64,000 nt of DNA, taken from positions 1 through 64,000 of the forward strand of contig UQBY01000015.1 in the NCBI GenBank assembly GCA_900539375.1, read 5' to 3'. The notes below the pieces were generated by a model. It was not told the origin of the DNA. It did no database searches and saw only the letters and a program-made list of their open reading frames with translations. Positions 61,545 to 64,000 of this stretch are shown here, piece by piece. Numbering within the stretch: the stretch's first letter is position 1; every line of letters begins with the position of its first letter. The position numbers were made by a program, and so were the translations under genes. The stretch is from an uncultured Clostridium sp. (GTDB taxonomy: Bacteria > Bacillota > Clostridia > Clostridiales > Clostridiaceae).

Positions 61545-64000
61545 TTACCTACTAAATAAAAACATTATATCCTCTTCTGTTAAAGAACTTAAGTTTTCAC
61601 CTAAAACAATATTTTCTCCCATTACACTATCTATAAGCTTTCTTTTTTCCTCTTGAAGATTTACTATTTTTTCTTCTATTGAGTTTTCAGAAATCATTTT
61701 TATAACTTCTACCACATTTTTTTGCCCTATTCTATGGGCTCTATCACTTGCCTGGTCTTCTACAGCCGGGTTCCACCAAGGGTCAAAATGTATTACTATA
61801 TCTGCACTTGTTAAATTAAGACCTGTACCTCCTGCTTTTAAAGAAATTAAAAATACTGAATTTAAATTTTTGTTAAAATCTTCTACAAGTTTTCCTCTTT
61901 CCTTTGAAGGGGTTGAACCATCTAAATAACTAAAGGATATATCATTTAATTTAAAAAGCTTTGAAATATTTTTTAGTACTGAAGTAAATTGAGAAAAAAT
62001 AAGTATTTTATGATTTTCTTCTATGCCTTGAGTAACAAGTTCTAAGATAGCCTCCATTTTTCCACTTCCACCTAAATATTTATCCATTACTAAAGAAGGG
62101 TCTATAGCTATTTGTCTTAGCTTTGTAATGTAGGATAATATTTCTATTTTGCTACTTTTAAACTCATCATTTATAACCTTTTTTTCTATTAATGCTTTAA
62201 TGTGGTCTGAGTAAGCTTTATATACCTTTTTTTGTTCTTCTTCCATTGGAATTATTAATTTTTTCTCTATTTTATCTGGAAGTTCTTTTATTACATCTTT
62301 TTTATATCTTCTTAATATAAAGGGAGTTACAAGCCTTTTAAGTTCTTCTATTATTACAGGCTCTTCCTCAAGTCTTCTATAGTACCTTGTAGTAAATTTA
62401 TTTTCATCATAAAGATAATTAGGCATTATAAAATCAAATATACTCCAAAGCTCCATAAGAGAATTTTCAATTGGAGTACCAGTTAGGGCAAATCTATTTT
62501 TAGATTTTAATTCTTTAACTGATTTTGCATTTTGTGATGAAGGATTTTTAATATTTTGAGCTTCATCAAGAATTACATAATGAAAAAATATTTTTTTATA
62601 GCTTTCTAAATCCCTTTTAACTAAGTTATAAGTTGTTATTAAAATATCATATTTTTTATAATCTTTTATTATCTCTTCCCTTTCACTAGGACTTTTATTT
62701 ACCATAACAACCTTTAAAGAAGGAGCAAATTTTTTAAATTCACTATACCAGTTAAATACAAGAGAAGTTGGTGCAACTATAAGACTTATTGAGTTTTCCT
62801 TTGAAAGAAGAAAAGCTATTGTTTGAAAGGTTTTTCCAAGTCCCATTTCATCTCCTAAAATTCCCCCAAAGCCTAAATAATCTAAAGTATTTAACCATTT
62901 AAAGCCCTTTTCTTGATAGTTTCTTAAAACACCATTTAAATTTTTAGGTATATTAAAATTTATGTTATCTAAATTAAGAAGCATATTTTTTAAAGATTTT
63001 AATTCTTTTCTTCCTCTAAAATTTTTCATCTTTTCTTCTTCTAAGTATTTTTCTAAATATATACCCTTACTTTTAGGAAAGGAAACTTTATTTTCTTCAA
63101 TTTTATTTTCCCCTTCTAAGCTTTCTAAAAGCTTTAAAAACTTTTTAAGTTCTATTTCTTCTAAATCTAAAAATTCTCCAGTTTTAAGCTTATAATATTT
63201 TTTATTATCTCTAAAGGCTTTTAATATGCTTAAAATTTCTTCATTTTCTAAACCTTTTATAGAAAAATTTAATTCAAAATAATTATATTTTCCCTTTCTT
63301 ATATCCCCTTTAAAACTTCCCTTTGAAATAGATTTTATTCCAGTAAAACTTTCAGAATAATATACTTCACCTATCTTTTGAAGACTTAAAATATCCTTTT
63401 TAAAAAACTGAAAGATATAATCATCATCCTTTAATAATACAAAACTATTATTTGCATTTTCAAAACCTAATTTATAAAGTTCTTTAACTACACTTTCTTC
63501 TTTTAAAGTATCTCTATAAATTACCTTTTCAAAGTATCCTTCAAAATAATCAAATTCATACTTATCATAAGAAACCCTTAAAGAAACTGTAATGTTTTTA
63601 TCTTTATCAAAATAAAATTTAAATTCAGGCTTAGCTATAACTATTTTTTCACTTAAATCCTTAGATAATTCAATATTAGAAGTTACCTTTTGCATTGAAG
63701 GTATAAGCTCTTTTAATACTCTATACTCTTCTTCTTTAGTAAAAAATATTGAATTTCCATGAGTAAAGACTTCAAGATATGGCTTTAAATTTTCAAGCTG
63801 CTCCTCTGGTGGAAGATATATTAAAGTATCATATAAAAATACATCCTCATTATCATTTAATGCCTTTGGAACACCTCTTAAAGCTTCAAGTTTTATCATG
63901 TCTCCTAAAGTTTTTAAGCCCATTGGAATAGGAATTTTATCAAAAATAATTTCTGTTTCTATTTGTCTTGAATAAAAGCCTTCCCCTAAATAAACTCTAT
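61545..64000 (-). CDS. SNF2-family helicase, 5' end outside window
   Basis: The frame is open to the window edge: codons upstream of the first ATG (63923) read YLGEGFYSRQIETEIIFDKI and onward without stop to 63998, so the true start is beyond 64000. Helicase motifs: GGILGDEMGLGKT (Walker A), ILDEAQNIKN, FALTGTPIEN, then the C-terminal half with LKAGGTGLNLT and RAHRIGQ. It is a Rad54/HepA-like DNA translocase of the type found beside SWIM-zinc-finger regions; the part upstream could hold that finger. Precedes mutS by 79 nt on the same strand. Confidence 0.93.
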   Translation of the reverse strand, partial: RVYLGEGFYSRQIETEIIFDKIPIPMGLKTLGDMIKLEALRGVPKALNDNEDVFLYDTLIYLPPEEQLENLKPYLEVFTHGNSIFFTKEEEYRVLKELIPSMQKVTSNIELSKDLSEKIVIAKPEFKFYFDKDKNITVSLRVSYDKYEFDYFEGYFEKVIYRDTLKEESVVKELYKLGFENANNSFVLLKDDDYIFQFFKKDILSLQKIGEVYYSESFTGIKSISKGSFKGDIRKGKYNYFELNFSIKGLENEEILSILKAFRDNKKYYKLKTGEFLDLEEIELKKFLKLLESLEGENKIEENKVSFPKSKGIYLEKYLEEEKMKNFRGRKELKSLKNMLLNLDNINFNIPKNLNGVLRNYQEKGFKWLNTLDYLGFGGILGDEMGLGKTFQTIAFLLSKENSISLIVAPTSLVFNWYSEFKKFAPSLKVVMVNKSPSEREEIIKDYKKYDILITTYNLVKRDLESYKKIFFHYVILDEAQNIKNPSSQNAKSVKELKSKNRFALTGTPIENSLMELWSIFDFIMPNYLYDENKFTTRYYRRLEEEPVIIEELKRLVTPFILRRYKKDVIKELPDKIEKKLIIPMEEEQKKVYKAYSDHIKALIEKKVINDEFKSSKIEILSYITKLRQIAIDPSLVMDKYLGGSGKMEAILELVTQGIEENHKILIFSQFTSVLKNISKLFKLNDISFSYLDGSTPSKERGKLVEDFNKNLNSVFLISLKAGGTGLNLTSADIVIHFDPWWNPAVEDQASDRAHRIGQKNVVEVIKMISENSIEEKIVNLQEEKRKLIDSVMGENIVLGENLSSLTEEDIMFLFSR

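Noticed and set aside
63000..64000. ATG at 63923 as the true start of the SNF2 gene
   Set aside because: The frame continues upstream with coding-like sequence to the window edge and there is no ribosome site before this ATG.
1..64000. CRISPR arrays, tRNA or rRNA genes
   Set aside because: No regularly spaced direct repeats and no cloverleaf-like or rRNA-like GC-rich segments were found on either strand by eye.

Overview
The window comes from a spore-forming, strictly AT-rich anaerobic Firmicute, most likely Clostridium sensu stricto. The basis is pervasive A/T at third codon positions, AGGAGG/GAGGTG ribosome sites, sporulation genes (spoIIM, dacF, ytfJ/gerW, a PdaA-like deacetylase), class III nrdD-nrdG, gshF, a Ter stress locus, and lexA close to mutS-mutL-miaA. 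I cannot name the species from the sequence alone. No rRNA, tRNA, CRISPR array or prophage is visible.

Layout. 1-300: remnant of an IS200/IS605-type element (3' part of tnpB plus a right-end hairpin). 0.3-9.8 kb: HD-domain protein, then a sporulation/chromosome block (spoIIM, a XerD paralogue with altered catalytic residues, pdp, dacF, scpA-scpB, a Uma2-type nuclease, and the convergent DUF2953-ytfJ pair divergent from a second D-Ala-D-Ala carboxypeptidase). 9.8-12.1 kb: two-gene redox unit (TrmFO/GidA-like flavoprotein plus PyrK-like flavin/[2Fe-2S] subunit). 12.2-13.1 kb: three small hypothetical genes, two of them below 60 codons. 13.3-15.9 kb: nrdD-nrdG. 16.0-17.4 kb: an uncharacterised pair, a protein with a Ser5-Gly-rich C-terminal tail and a DxD glycosyltransferase-like protein. 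17.5-19.6 kb: lipoprotein cyclophilin and membrane-anchored PdaA-like deacetylase. 20.1-21.6 kb: an intact tyrosine recombinase with an extra N-terminal HTH region, preceded by a perfect 13-bp inverted repeat and a strong promoter. 21.7-25.4 kb: gshF, a lipoprotein with a 17-bp leader stem over its ribosome site, and a small acidic Cys protein. 25.4-28.5 kb: a decaying segment with four broken genes around a small membrane protein and a methyltransferase; a TetR-type operator survives.

28.7-42.1 kb is a complete Ter-type stress locus: a leftward operon terD - HpcH/HpaI-like - PRTase/TRSP - StiP/PELOTA - HAD - terD - terD - calcium P-type ATPase, divergent from yceG - telA - DUF1275 membrane protein, with two near-consensus 17-nt-spaced promoters in the shared 345-nt gap. 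42.2-45.1 kb: trkA-trkH potassium uptake. 45.1-46.5 kb: HD phosphohydrolase and lexA with two tandem LexA boxes. 46.5-55.8 kb: AAA/PD-(D/E)XK protein, methionine-gamma-lyase-like enzyme, a giant duplicated DUF445 protein, a small lipoprotein and a broken AAA/DUF1703 gene. 55.8-64 kb: miaA, mutL, mutS and the 3' part of a SNF2 helicase that runs off the end.

How the parts fit: the left third serves sporulation and chromosome segregation, the centre serves anaerobic nucleotide/thiol metabolism and metal/stress response, and the right third serves DNA repair. Accessory character is concentrated at 1-300, 16.0-17.4, 20.1-21.6 and 25.4-28.5 kb. Coordinates of start codons were adjusted where the longest open frame began inside its own ribosome binding site.
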